Positions 1 to 13,507 are shown, counted from the first letter of the stretch. The stretch: DNA of 64,000 nucleotides from Augochlora pura (GCF_028453695.1 NC_135772.1:5270001-5334000), one strand, 5' to 3'. Translations and numbers: made by a program. Notes: generated from the sequence alone by a model not told the origin.

Positions 1-2369
1 ACATGCTGCATTGATGGCGCAGCAACAAGGAAGGGTTGAAGATGCTGTTAGACAAGCTCAAGAAACAGCTTTACAAAATAGTGCACAAAGCACAAGCACA
101 GATCTTGCTGCATTCGACGCAGTGTTGCAACCTATTATCGATAGCTGCACAAAAGATAGCATAAGCGCGGGAAAAGCCTGGATACTACAGAATTCTGTTA
201 CTCCGCAAAGTAATCAGGTCGTTGCGGATCATTTATTGAAAAAGTATGTCCCTCTTGAAACTTTCGTTTGATTATTTTCATGGTGTGCACATGCATTCTC
301 GCTAAATAAATTTGATTTATTTCAGAGTAATTCAAGCAACAAATTTTAGTCACAAACTTCATATTATCTATTTGGTGAACGATGTCTTGCATCATTGGTA
401 AGTATCATGATACTTAATAACAAATCATTTGTGTGGATTACGCACTTTGGATGATTGCAAAAATTAAATCCTCCATAAATATACTCGCAACTATCATTAT
501 AAGCGTACCTCGTAATGCAATGAATGTAAACCATCAATGTCGTTGCAATAGAACGTGTAGTTTGTTAAGGTTTGATGACGTTCCTGCTTGGTATTTAATG
601 TAAAACTTCTTTAGTGCAAGAAAAAAGTCTATGGATCTTCGCAAGGCAATGGAAAGTGTTGTTGTACCCATGTTCTGTAACACTTCACTAGCTGCATCAG
701 AAGAACAACTTAATAAACTAAATAAACTGCTAAGTTTGTGGGAATCAAAAAATAATTACTTTGATGAAGGAATTATAGATAAATTGAAGCAACCAAGTGC
801 ATCTTGGTCTGAATATCAGGCTAATCTGGTGGCACAGCATGCTACTGCCATTACACCAATCACAACATCAACAAAGCAGACTTTCGATAATTATCAAGCA
901 CAGCATCAAGCGTTCGTTACTCATGCATTGCGACAAATTCAAAACATTGAGCAACAAAAGATAGCCATTGATCAGCAACTGAAAGCCCCGCCGCCGCCGC
1001 CGCCACCCCAACTGGTATGCAAACGATCTCCATTAAGCGTTAATTTGTAATCCGTAAGGATGTTCGAACAGAAAAAGGATATTTTTGCAGAATCAGCAGA
1101 ATATGTCTATGCCGCCTAGTCATTCCGGTCCTCCGGCTCCGATTGGCACAGACGTGAATTTCAGTCAACCACCTCCCGGATGGGGTGTACCACCTGGAAA
1201 CGATCCTCCACCGTTCACAAACGTTCCATTACCAGACTTCTCGAAACCACCGCCGGGATTTGGTCCGCCCCCTGTTATACACGAACCATCCGTTGAAGAT
1301 TTAATGCCCAGTATGCCTTACTACGAACTTCCTGCTGGTTTGATGGTACCTCTGATTAAATTAGAAGACGCTGAATACAAACCGTTGGATCCAGATGCTA
1401 TTAGACTACCACCACCGGCTCCACCGAGCGAAAGATTAGTAGCGGCTGTAGAAGCATTCTACGCACCGCCGAATCATGACTCGCCGCGCGACAGGTAACA
1501 TTCGATTAAATCTAATTTTTCAATTCATTGGTAATATAACGAACGCGCGTTGCAAATCGTCCACGTGTTTGTTTCAGCGATGGATGGGAGAAGTTAGGTT
1601 TATACGAGTATTATAAAGCAAAGAATGCTGCACGGAAACGGAAAGAAGAGGACGTCGTAGCCGGTATAAGACAAAAATCGAAATCACCATCGCCGATTTT
1701 GAGGCCGAGATCGAAAAGTCCTAGTCCACCAAAGAAACGATATCGAAGTAAATCGAGAAGTAGATCGCGGTCAAGGTCGAGAGGTAGAAGTAGATCCAGA
1801 TCGCCGGCAACCAATCACAGGCGCAATAGTCGGAATAGCAATCACAACAACAGAAGTAGGAGGAGAAGAAATAGCAACAAAGATCGTAGTCCCGATCGAC
1901 GATTGGATAGACAGGATCGGAGTCCAACGCCGCCCAGCTTCCTGTAAGTAATACAATATTATTGGTAATAAATAATAAATTAATAGTAATAAATGTATAA
2001 AATTCGCAAGTTAGTGATTAGTGTTTAGCTCGTTGATCGAATCGGGAAATTGATTTCGGAATACCTCGTTTCAGTGGATCAACTTACAGTAAAGCTCCTC
2101 AAGAAATTGGTATAGACGAAAGTAACAAAGGACATCAGTTGCTCAAGAAAATGGGTTGGAGTGGTGCAGGGCTTGGTGCCAATGAACAGGGTATCGAAGC
2201 TCCTATTTCAGGAGGTGAAATTAGAGATAAAAATGATCAGTATAAGGGCGTCGGTATTAATCTCAACGATCCATACGAGAATTTTAGAAAAAGTAAAGGC
2301 CAAGCATTTATAACTAGAATGAAAGCGAGGGCGGAAGAACGTGCCGAAGAAAGAGGTGAACGGGACTGA
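1..2369 (+). CDS. CHERP: CHERP/scaf6-like splicing factor, 3' part (CID, Pro-rich, RS, G-patch)
   Basis: Six exons read in one frame: 1-243 (open to the left edge), 326-397, 615-1014, 1091-1494, 1578-1943 and 2075-2369, giving 592 residues before TGA. All junctions are GT-AG and phase-consistent (2, 2, 0, 2, 2). Exons 1-3 encode a CID (RNA polymerase II CTD-interacting domain) with the signature IIYLVNDVLHH. A Q-rich segment, a seven-proline run and a PPPG-rich exon follow. Exon 5 opens with GWEKLGLYEYY, typical of CHERP, and continues into Arg-Ser repeats. The last exon is a G-patch (LLKKMGWSGAGLGANEQG) with a charged Arg/Glu tail. This domain order matches CHERP (calcium homeostasis ER protein; fly scaf6), a U2 snRNP-associated splicing factor. 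The SURP domain expected at the N-terminus lies outside the window. Family assignment is firm; function is from the family. Confidence 0.93.
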
Positions 2370-3430
2370 ATATAATCAAGTAAAATTATCAAATTCTCTA
2401 TAATCGTTTTGATGACAGATATAATTATCGCGTACAGTGTATATCAGCGTGGTTACATGATCGGCATGATTCTCGAGCGGTCGATCCTGTTATTCTATTG
2501 TGAAAAGACCCGCGCTTTAGACCGTGAGGATTAATTTTAAAGCAACTGTATATTCGATTATTACTGAATGAATTTTTATACCAATTTCGCGCCTAATTGC
2601 AAAAATGGTACATAGTTATTATTTATCAATGAAATTGCCAAAGTATGCATGCGCGTGTTATGTAGTTTTATGTTTTTGAACGTAACAACGATCAATTATT
2701 TTATGATATTTGAAAAATAAGAGTGTATGTATATACACGTATATATATCTTCTCGATAGTGTGTCGATCATGCGCGGAGACAAATCTTTTATCTGTATAT
2801 TCCGGCTCGAGGAAGATTCCACGATCGCGAAATGAGTTATGAAAAAAAGGACAATTATTTATAATGAAATTGATCGCTTGTCTATTTATAAATACGACAA
2901 GGGTCACCTTGCGATCCAAGAGTGCACCACGGAGTGATTGTTTACTAAATCGACTTGTATCGTGCATGGTGCGAAACAAAAGAAAAGAACAATTTTATAC
3001 ACCTTCTGTACATTATGTACAAAGATCTTCGGCAAGGTTACCGCTAAATAATAATAATAATAATAATAATAGATGAAATCATTATACAAGATGATCAATA
3101 TTAACTTTAATCATACCAAGAGGACCGATTAATCATGTTTTAAACAAAGTGTCATCTAAGGAATCAAAGTCGACCAATTGCGCAGTTTATCGTCCATCAC
3201 GAACTTGAACATACGCTTACATTTTACTTGTATCCATCATTATGTCATACTAAAGTTCGTTATTCTCTTATTTCGAACGATAAACTAATTCATTGAACGT
3301 TAATCAAGCGATCCTACCCTGTCGTTGTACGGAAATAAGAGAACACATCGTGCGCAAACATTGTTTGCACGTGAGAGATACGGAACTAAAAAGGAAACAG
3401 TAATTGTATCTAGTAAATTAATAAATGATT
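2370..3430 (+). other. Probable CHERP 3' UTR
   Basis: AT-rich sequence after the CHERP stop with no credible ORF. An AATAAA lies at 3420-3425, about 1.05 kb past the stop, and is the first canonical poly(A) signal I see. An (AAT)n microsatellite occupies about 3046-3070. The transcript end is inferred. Confidence 0.45.
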
Positions 3431-5191
3431 ATATTGGATACATAAGAGTAACCCGGTGAACGAAAGAGCTCAGTGTCCGACCCGATAAGAGACGAGCAAG
3501 AGAAATTAAATGGCGCGAGGAACGCGCGACTAATTAGATTAGCCACGACTCGATCGCGTGCACAAAGCACGCTGGAAACTCCGTTGAACTTCCAGCGCGA
3601 AGCAGAAAACTCAAGGAAAATGAATTTAATTGGATTTCGGATATCTCGGAATAATAGGATTTCTTTCGATTATTTTTCTACATCACGCCTTATCGTTGGC
3701 CGTATGACGCGCGCGTACGCGAATCGCGCCAGAATGAAAAAAGGTCTTGGTAACTGGCTAAGAACGGCGCGACGTCCGACGATATTGCTAATCGTCGGTT
3801 GCCTTCTTGAACTCCCCCAGCAGCAGTCGATATCGAAACCGAATAAATCCAACAGCGAACCGGTTTCGCAGCGATAACAGCCAGAATGCTCGCTTGGTGG
3901 CGTCAACAAAGCTGCGGACTGGTGTGCGAGTTCTTACAGGTATCTCCGGCAAGGTCGACGAAGCTCCGATATTCTTTTTACATCACGTGATATTTTTCAT
4001 TCGCGCGCCCGCACGAGAATCTTCCACGAAACAAATACTGTTAGTATTTTTTCAGACCACGGCGGAGGAGATGCCCCTCGGGTCTATTTCTTGCAGGTTT
4101 CGATCTTGGGCCGGACTATTTTACTCGTGCCCTTTTTTGCGAGCACAGAATGCAGCTTGTTCGTTAATAACGATTCTTTCAAACGTACCCAAAGATAAGT
4201 GATTTTTAATTCAGTTCGTTACGATCGTGACTCCGCAGTATCTGCTATTCTTCGTAGGAGACAGCTTTATCTGCGACAAAGGTCATCGATAGGGAATAGC
4301 GCTGATACTTTGCCGTGCCATAAAGGCGAGTAGCTTTTTCTACGCCATGCACGTAGAACGAGTCCATCTCTCGTCTCGAGACGCAATCGTGTCAACGCAC
4401 TGTATCCGATGCAAGTGGACGATTTAACAGGGAACTTAGCAACGAGGAGACACGGTTGCAATCGGGTAGCAACGGCCAGTGAACTTGTCGGAAGACTGGC
4501 GACACCGCGTCGACACCAGGACCAATCTCGAATGCGACGATTCAAAGTTTGTGCGCCCTTTGGTTGATCCCGTTCCGCGTATCTCCGATCAGAAGACGAC
4601 CGTATTTTCAAGAGCCGTCTGCCGTTCATGGGAAACAATATTACGTACGTGCGTGCGTGCACGAACTTGGCAGGCTGGTGCATCACGTTTGAGCAAAACG
4701 TGACACCAGAGTGGAGAAGCACGCGAAGATAAAGAGCAGATTACGTTCACGATTTGGCACCGGCACGAACACATCGAACATACGCGCTGCTTGAAAACAT
4801 CACTTTTAGAACATAGCGTTTGAGTTTCCAAGAGTATTCTTGGAAGGGAGTGTCGTTTATTGAAACCAGGGCATCGAATATGTAACTACTGTTTCTACTT
4901 TACCGTGTAAATTATGCATCGCGAACGAATATTCAAAATTCGTTTCATAGAAAAAATTTGGAGGTGTCGAAAGGGCTGACAAACACCCGTTAGCGTTGCA
5001 TACGTTGGATACGAAGAGTTAGACGGACGTCGAATTTTTGGTCAATGCCGAAGGAGACCGCAGTCCTTTCCTGCCAGCTAGAAGTAGCAAGCGTCGTGTA
5101 TCATTTTACCCTTGTTTGTCAAGATTTTTCACGGACGATGTCAAATTAGAACGACTCGCACTCGACTCTCCTTGTTACGTTCGTAGATCCT

Positions 5192-5225
5192 TATAAAGAC
5201 ACGCGGCGATCTTGTCGATCAGTTA
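5192..5225 (+). promoter_or_regulatory. Candidate core promoter: TATA box plus TCAGT initiator
   Basis: TATAAAG at 5192-5198 is followed by TCAGTT at 5219-5224, placing the initiator A (5221) 29 bases from the TATA start. That is canonical spacing for an arthropod TATA-Inr promoter. Nine bases further, an ATG (5230) opens a 34-codon ORF ending in TAG at 5332-5334. The ORF is unrecognised and may be chance. No downstream exon is identified, so the transcript could be non-coding or a distant leader exon. Confidence 0.35.
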
Positions 5226-8200
5226 CGACATGCCGCGACATTCTATAATGTTGTGCGGACTCAATGGAAAAACAGTTCTCGAGCGTATAGGTATCGAGGA
5301 TGAAAAAAAAGGGACAGTGGGAGCTGTAAATTAGCGCTTCGGAGGAGAACGCTTAACCGTTACAAGGAGAACAATTCAATTTTCCATTCATCAGTTTATC
5401 GATTTCAGGCGAACAAGCCACCACCTTTCGAAAGCCTACTGTAAATCACGCTCTGTCGCAGGTGACCTCATAATCGTCACGCGGTAACCGGATCTTGCAC
5501 TCGGGACGCGTATTCGGACCGGAAGTGGACCTGTGGGCGACAGCTTTAAATAGTGGCTCGCTATGGCGATTCCCATGTACGTAGGCGTCGATAACGAAAA
5601 TCCATGGTCGCTATCGGAAGCATTTTCTGGGCGGTCTATTTTTAACTCGCGATAACGGAGGATTTACATCCCGTCTGATTTACAACACCGACGTAGATAC
5701 AGTGTTCATCAAAACGGAGGAGTGCAGAAATTGTTCGCGCCACCAGGAAACAACATCCAACTCTGAAATTATAGTAGAGTGCGAGGACCAACCGGTGAAA
5801 GCAGATGCTCGATTTCTCTGCGAACGAAGGACCGCGATGTGGCAAGAAGCGAGATTAGCAAAGCCTCGAACGTTTCCAATCAGCCTTGCCAGTGGGGTCG
5901 GCGGCAGGATCGAAGCGGAATCGCGGCCTACGGTGTCGCGAGGAGTCGTTACACCTGGCTGTGCCAGTGGAAGGTCTTCGAGCAGGTTCTCGCCCTTTCC
6001 TCCCTCGTGTTCTCTTTCTGCCGCGAGGACGCAAACGTTGCACGCAAAGGGATGCCACGGCGGCCCAGCGAAGGCAGCACCGGCCACATACCTGCGCGGC
6101 GGCGGCCAACGCGCGAACAGAGAAAACGAGTTAGCTCCGACTCGTGAACTAGAGAGAAACGTGGCGCACTGGCGGGACCTGCGGTGGGAGAGCGGCGACC
6201 AACGGACAGAAAGGAACGACGAGGATCGGGCACGGGTGTTTAAGAAAGAGGGAAAGACAGCACCGCGTTACATTCAACGTGATTGAGAGAAGGGCACGCC
6301 TCGGCCGTCGCCGAGTCACGCGCTCGACCACGCGTTTACTCTTACCGACACGTGCATGCAATGTGTCCGCCGACCGCCGCGCTGGACAGAACAGAAACTG
6401 GTTATTTTGCGCCACGGTGTGCAATGACATCTCTCCTGAGCGTTGCTCCGTTATGGATGTCGGATCACGAACGACGAACGAGACACAACGTTCAGCTGTA
6501 TCAGCACGATGTGCAATCGTGCTTTGAAAATCGCAACGTTTTTACGCGTTTCTGTTTCGATAATGCAACCCAGATTGTGTAATACAGCCTCTTTTACTCT
6601 GTATCGACTAAATCGAAGGTAAAAGGTAAATCTCGCCTAATCGTCCAACAGAAATTCATTATCGGGTTGCTTTTACTCGTTTGCAGATACTTGCGCGGAT
6701 TCTTATGCAAAATAAAAATTTCCTGCAGCAACGCGATTGCGGAGAACAAGAATTGGAAACAATTCAGTAGTATCTTCTTTTAGTTCCCAGTGATTTCCTA
6801 GCTCAATAGCTCTCGTAGAACCAATTTCTAGCAGGATCGTATTTTCTCCGATGGTTTAGACCGATGGCCGTTGATTCGTAACAAGGGAACTGAAAATAGA
6901 GCGTGCGATAGGGTAACGCAACACCACCAGTCGACTACACCCGAGCAATGAAAAGGAAAGAAATCCCGTTCGTGGGATTTTCAGGTTCAAGTACGTCGCT
7001 TCTTGGGAACGCGGGGACCTATCGAGGATTTCTTATCCACAGGATCCCAGAGCTATCCAGGGCTAGAAGGGAACACCGTTACGACTATAATTATGCTCGA
7101 AGCGAGCGAATGTTCTAATTCGCCAAGGACAAACGAGCGGACATTTCTGCGAGACGCGATTTTCAGGCAATAATCGAGGGGAAGCACCTCGATGCACCGC
7201 GATGCAATCACCATGACGTAATTGCTTTCACGTGCCCTCTCCCGACCCTTGTGTAACTTTTTTCCTCTCTGTTCTAAAACCGCGGCGGGCACATCAATTT
7301 CACTTTGTCGCGTCTTCGCTAATTCACGACAACGTCCGCCGGTTTTACATAACGCCGGTTGCGCGATCGCTGGAGAAAAATTTCGATAAAACACCAACAA
7401 AGTGGCATATCGAACGACAGCTCCTTGCACTTCCCCCTTAACGATTCGTTTGGAACGCGACGATACCTAGTCGTTTTTACCATAAATCTAATAGTACAGA
7501 TCGTAAGAAGATAGAGAGGGGGGCGTGAAAATGTCTAAACTCAAGTTATGCTACCGAAATAATCGAATGTGGAAATTTATCGACTGCACGTGCGTCCGAA
7601 TTTCGAAGTGGAACGAGTAAGTCATGATCAGACACGCCAGCCGATGCACATTTAATATCTGCGCGTAAAGCGGTATTTCGGGATGGATACGGTTCGTTGA
7701 GATAACTCCGCAGATCCATCGAACGTTTATTATTTTGTATCGCGGTATCTAATAATACGCGGGTGAAAACGAAAACTCGTCAACGTCGCTGTATCCTGTG
7801 GAGTCGTCGATGTCTATCTATCCACGACAGTCGTTCGTCTCAAGTCGTCGCGTGGGCTCGAGGTACCACGGTCGCCGCTCGAAGAACGCATAATTGAGTT
7901 CAGATTCTCGAAGAGGAGTTCGCGGAATGTTTTAGAAAGAATATTCAAACAGTTATTTCTCGCGATGGAATCTGAAATCAAAGGTTAAAGCTCTCTCCGT
8001 CCGCGATAACGAGACGGTGACACCTTATCGGGCTCAGCTGCCTCCAGCGGGCAGAAGAAGCGCCGAAATATCGACGTCTCGATGTAATTCAATCGACGAA
8101 TATTAGCCCCAATAATTTTGCTCGAGGCGGGGCTCGAGCGAGGCACGAACGAGGCGATTAAACGCGACACGATGCACGTAATGGTGTACCAGATCGAGAA

Positions 8201-8819
8201 TAACTCCAAGTTGCCACAGATCGCGTTTATTTTCTCCTGAGCCGTGCAGAAAATAACGACACCTATTTTCGAGTCGGTCGCGTTGCACGCGTACTCGTGC
8301 ATACGTCAAGTTCGTAGACGTTTTACGAGACCATTCTACTTCGGCGGCTCGAAAAAGTCCTGAATTGTATTTTTCGATAACATCTCGACACTGTAAACGC
8401 GTTCTGCTCGGCGAGGACAGATTACTCGCTATTCCGCATAATACTTGTATAGTTTCCGAAAGTAGAGCTTGTCAAACTTTTAGTTTTAAATGACCAGAAA
8501 CAAGAATGAAATTCCAGAATTTGTTGTCGAAGCGTTTTGCCAATTTCGAATATAAATTACTTATTTTTGTCCATGCGATAGCGATAAACGATATCGACTA
8601 AGAACGTTCTCCGTTTTTTGGTTGCAATTTAGCCTGCGGCCTGGGATCACTGTCTCACAGTGAGATATGATTTTTGAACACGCATTTAACGCTGCGAGAT
8701 AAATGCAAGAATGAAATAAAACGTGTTCTGTAACCGTATTTCTACGTAGAAACAGTTCTTATATTTTATCGTTACAATAAATCACATATGAAGATTCATC
8801 TCGATTTTTACCAACTTTC

Positions 8820-8890
8820 TATTGGGTTGTTGCAAAAGTAATTTCGTAAGCTGTTCATTTGGAAAGCCGAGATTACTTTTACTCAATCCC
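8820..8890. mobile_element. Relic of a mariner-like element (inverted-repeat remnant)
   Basis: The left arm, from 8822, reads TTGGGTTGTTGCAAAAGTAA and continues TTTCG. The right arm (about 8867-8890), reverse complemented, matches it at about 17 of 23 positions, including the core AAAAGTAAT. This resembles mariner/Tc1 terminal inverted repeats. Only about 70 bp remain and no transposase is present. A TA precedes the left arm, but I see no clear TA on the right. Confidence 0.45.
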
Positions 8891-10973
8891 GATGCGCTAC
8901 ACCCGAAAGCAATTATAGTATTTATTATTCGAGACCGCGCGACAATTGCAAATTAATATGGACCCAATTGGTAACATAATCGTTCGAAATTATTATTTAT
9001 CTCGCACGAGTACGCTCTATTTGTGGGCCTGTAATTTCTCGCAATTAGAATTCAGCTGTCCGCTGACAAACCACCTTTTACATAATCGTCGACACTTATA
9101 CTTTCTAGTCCGTCTGCGGATTTCAGCGTTATAAAAATGTTTCGCAATCGGTAAATCCTGTCAACAAAAAAACGCATCGTTAGCTGCATTCTTTCCATAC
9201 GACAGCCATAATTTCTTTTCAGCTCCGAGTCGGTCGCATAATCAGCCTTTAAACGTAATCGGTTGCGCAGTGTCCGGTCGTGTGCAACTGAAACGAAATC
9301 GAAATTCCATCGGTGACCTGCAGAACTAGAAAAGCCATCGGTATCGTCTAGAACCGGTGTGTCATGACGAGGAAAGGGTTCGATTAATTCTGCCATTTGA
9401 TCGGCAAAGCGACGCGGCGGCTTCTCTACTTTTATTATTCCCCGCGATTAATAATCTACATCTGCAATGCAGTCGTGCAACGACCTACTAAACCTTGTAA
9501 AGGTTTACTCTTCTTTAATCGCCGCTGCCGCGTCTATTATTTAAAATGGCCAGCTATTGTCAAGTGGCGCGCATTCCGAATCGCTATAGAGCAGCGACGA
9601 GTCGGTTTCAAAGCCTGTAAATATTTCATCTCGTAATTTGCGATCAAAACTACGTACGACCTCTCGTGGAAACTTTTTTTACAGTTTCTGCATCTAAATA
9701 AATCTTCCGATAGTTGGGAAAACTTCGTTGTCGTTTGATCGTTGATAATACTCTACCATCTTTCGTCCAAAGTTTCTTTGAAGATGGAAGCTATTTAAAA
9801 TCCGAAACTATGCGTTATACACGCACACGCATATAGAAGTCGCTTACACCTCACGTATCACAGCTATATTGCGATAATATTCCACATCACATTATATCGC
9901 ATCGCTTTGATTGCACCATATTTTGACAGCACCATCGATCGATAAGAAATATCAACATTTGCATAACTTTTTAAGCACCGCTTCTAGAAATTATCGGCCG
10001 GTGATGTACATTGCTAGACTAGTTGAAGAATCCTTTACATCTTTCGCTATGTTTTTCATGTATTTTTCAACTAATTTCATCTTTTCTGTCTTATATCCTA
10101 ACAGCTGTACACAAGAATATCTACAAGGACCCGGAAGTGGTCTCCATAAAACACGCCCCTCCAATGCACGACGGTAACGACGGTTAAACAACGTCGTCGA
10201 ATACAACAACCCGGATCGGAAACAACCTTAAACAAACGTAGAATCGAATGGTAGAAATCCGTGACCTACATCGAACCAGAAGATACAAGTTTCAACAAGC
10301 ACGCTCCGATAACCCAATTCCCATCGCGCAAGCTAGCCCTAGAATTAATTGAAAGTGCGTCGCAGCTGTTTTTGATGCTGACTAATTAACACGTTCGCGA
10401 ATATTAAACGTCCGAATAAGCTGAAAAAGTGAAAGCAACTGCAATATTCAAATTCTGATTAGCGATATAGCTTTGCTGTCATCGTGCAGTTGCAGACGCC
10501 TCCTTCGCCGATGAAACAAGGCGGGGACTATCATTCTCTCGCGTGTCTGTGTCGCGACGAAGTCTGAATACTTGTCGCGTCTGCGGCCGTATGTCCTAAG
10601 TAAGGGTGGATCGTGTCCAATGATTGGACATCAATTTGTACGCAGGATATTTCGTACGGATAAAGTATTATACTATGTGGGGTTGCCCAGAAATCCTTGG
10701 TGTCCATATATTGTCTTGCTAGTCTCATGAGCGACTCCTAGCAGAAATTGTTCCCTTAATCGTCCAATCACTGGGACATTTACCTTATTCCGTTTGGATA
10801 GAGCCGGGAGGAAGATAAAGAGAGAAGTCGTGGCGCGTTACATAGGACCCGTGATCGAGAATGGTCGAGACAAAGCGGAGGAAAATAAAAGGCAGACAGA
10901 GACGGTCGGTAGTCTCTGATGGCAGGGGCGCAGTCGGCGCGACGCGGAGCCGAGCGGTTTGGAGCTGCGCGGC

Positions 10974-11090
10974 GAGGAGAGGAGAGGAGAGGAGAGACGG
11001 AGGCGAGCGCGTGACAGGACACGTGACCAGGAGCACACGGTGCTCGCGTGACCGGCCCTGTGACGTCACGCGCACGTGTCACATAGCGTG
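10974..11090 (+). promoter_or_regulatory. Promoter-like block: GGAGA repeats, two CACGTG E-boxes, perfect CRE
   Basis: A (GGAGA)n tract, a GAGA-factor type sequence, lies at 10974-10996. CACGTG follows at 11020-11025 and 11073-11078, and the full CRE palindrome TGACGTCA at 11061-11068. The surroundings are GC-rich and CpG-rich. Nothing coding is assured nearby. By position and motif type it could be a distal promoter or enhancer of cwo, whose first known N-terminal exon is 17 kb downstream. That link is inference. Confidence 0.35.
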
Positions 11091-13426
11091 GTAGCTGCCC
11101 GTTCCACTCCTCCCGGAGCTTGCGTATCCAACGAACGAACGTTCCTCACCTTCCGTACCCCTCCACGCGTTCACCACTCCGCGTCCTGGTCAGTAACGTC
11201 TCAAGACCCCGCTTCACCCCCCTCGTCGCAGACTTTCACCTGGAAAGTCATCATTTTTCTACCCTCCCCCGGCCCCTCCAGTACCGTCTCGCCGCCGCGC
11301 CGACGGTTTCGTCGCGACCACCGGATTTGCATCATCATGCGGAATCGTTACGTGACCCGACGGCGATCCTCCTAGTCGAGGAAGGAAGAACATCGCTGGT
11401 TTCACCTGAGCGCACCGTCGCCGTCGTCGTCGCCGTCGTCGAATCGCACCGGGTACTGGAGAAATGGAAGGGTGAAAGCGTAGTTGGCTCGTACCCGTCG
11501 GCACCGTGTAACGTAACCGGGAGACATCGTGCTCGATAACTGCGAAAATCGGGGCTCCGTATCTGGCGCCGTTATCCTCGCGGTAACCGTTCGTCTCTGG
11601 ATTCCTGAGATTCTTGAATGATATATTACTGTACGCGTATTTAGATCGTAAACGGCGCGTTTGTTTGCACGAATGAATCGAGTGACAGTTTGTTTTTTAT
11701 CTAATATATCGCGTGTATACATAATATATACGGCGTCGCCGGCTCGACGCTCTTAATTATGTACCGTCACCGATTTAGAAGTTTCATCGGCACTTTACTT
11801 TTACGCAGCATCGCCGTTCCGACGACAAGCGACTCTCGCGTTCCCTCGCCAGTTAAGTAATCCGTCGATTCTTTTTCCGACGGAGCAACCAACGGGGGTG
11901 GGAACGCGCGTCCCGGGTTAATCGGGAAGCAAAGATCAACGTTGATGCTACCCGATAAAATCTGATGTACCTTGTTTTTGTTTTTGTTTGCCGCAAAGCG
12001 TTTAATTCGAGATCGCTATCTGTGCGTAATATTATCGGAACACGATGCATCGGGAATGGAGCGTCTTATCATTGGTTCAACTCACCGTTTCGGTGTATCG
12101 CCGCTTGAAAATGCCACCGATTACCGGATGGAGTCGAGCGGGTCCGTGATCATTGCCTCACGAAACAATACGGCGATGGCGTTGGTTGTTTCGGCGAAGG
12201 CGAAAGTCTAACTTTGACAATGGTACCCCGCTACGATGGTATCGACGGTCGACGGGAAACGAGATAACCGTCGGGATAGGGCCTTGAGGTTAGGTGGCTC
12301 TAGAGTCGATTGCTCCGCACCTGAGACGCCTGCGGATTGCTCCCACCAGTGGTCTGCATGCCACACCGCGGCCCATCGCGAGAATTGAACAAGACCGCGT
12401 ATTATACGCGTAGTGTAACCTGCCAAGGGAACGACGCACGCTTAAACGCGTCGCGACACCAACTGTTTTCGAATCATCCACTTTATTTTTATCGTGCGGA
12501 ATCCTTCCCACGAATCCGTAGAGAACCGTCGATCGAAATAAGCGGGAAAGACAGAGGGAGAGAGAGAGAGAGATACATAGACGCGTTCTCAATCGATCAA
12601 ATTTTCCTGCGACTGTTGCGATCGCTGATCCAGACAACTTCAGCGCCGTGAAATTTTTGAAATAAGTCGCGCACTTTGCCGCGGGCAACGCGAATAACGG
12701 ACACGATGATGCGCGAGTGAATGCGCGGCGGCATGTTCAATTTTTACGCCCCTGCCGGTTAGTATATCGTGGAATTTCACGGTCGGCGAGTCAACGGCCT
12801 TATCGCGGAGCGTTTTAGGTCTCGAGATCGAACAGAAGTTTTTCCCGTCGGTATCGCGCACGGATCGATTTTCATCGGAGAGCCAGCCGCGGAATCGGAT
12901 TACAAATTACTGCATAATTTACAGAGATAGCCGACGATAATTTACGGAAAGACGAAATCGCGACGGGAAACAGGAAGGAAGAGAAAGAAGAAAAGAAGAG
13001 GGCGCCAGCACAGATATATCGGCGAGTGTGACTGGACGGAAAGACGTGGGCGATTCCCAAGTACCGGCCTCTTGGTCCGTCGGGTCGTTAGGCGTGTGTC
13101 AGTGAGTATGCGGAGGCGAACCTAACCTACTCGTCGAGTGCGTACTATCGATCAAGGAGTCATCGTTTTTAAGAAAGGCCCGACTCTCTTCTTCTCGGTA
13201 CTATGCACGCATGATCCAGAGACCAGTGAAAATACCGGATTTACATTAATAATCCTCCCGCTCCAGTACACCGCGAGGCGATCGGGTTGCGACGGCCGCG
13301 AGTTCGAGAAAGTTAGTGCCGAAATCTTCGTCGTGCCGACGGAAGGTCCAAGGGGTCCTCAAAAAAAAAAATACCCAACGACTGATAAAATCGGAAGTGA
13401 TCGTGTCGCGTGTTGGTAGTGATTCT

Positions 13427-13501
13427 ATGCTTCAAGATGATGGAGACACAGAATTATTGGGAGGACAACTCCGCTCATTCGATGCAAGTGAAATACGAGA
13501 G
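13427..13501 (+). CDS. Candidate first coding exon, 25 codons, owner unknown
   Basis: ATG at 13427 opens 25 codons (acidic start MLQDDGDTELL) ending exactly before a strong donor, GTGAGT at 13502, in phase 0. A TCAGTG initiator-like sequence lies at 13100-13105. No matching acceptor follows nearby. In phase it could join the shared cwo exon at 36306 or the costars exon at 53697. It cannot join the cwo exon at 28471 directly, because that exon needs two bases carried from upstream. I do not recognise the peptide. Confidence 0.3.
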
Positions 13502-13507
13502 GTGAGT

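Larger units (their letters stand above)
3431..10970. other. Long stretch without a recognised gene
   Basis: No ORF here shows a known domain or a convincing exon chain. GC-rich parts (5.7-6.5 kb) carry ORFs open in several frames at once, as expected in CpG-rich non-coding DNA. The notable items are a TATA/initiator pair at 5192-5223 and a mariner-like relic near 8.82 kb, listed separately. Confidence 0.6.

Noticed and set aside
5702..6286. 194-codon plus-strand ORF
   Set aside because: All frames are open across this GC-rich block; no recognisable domain.
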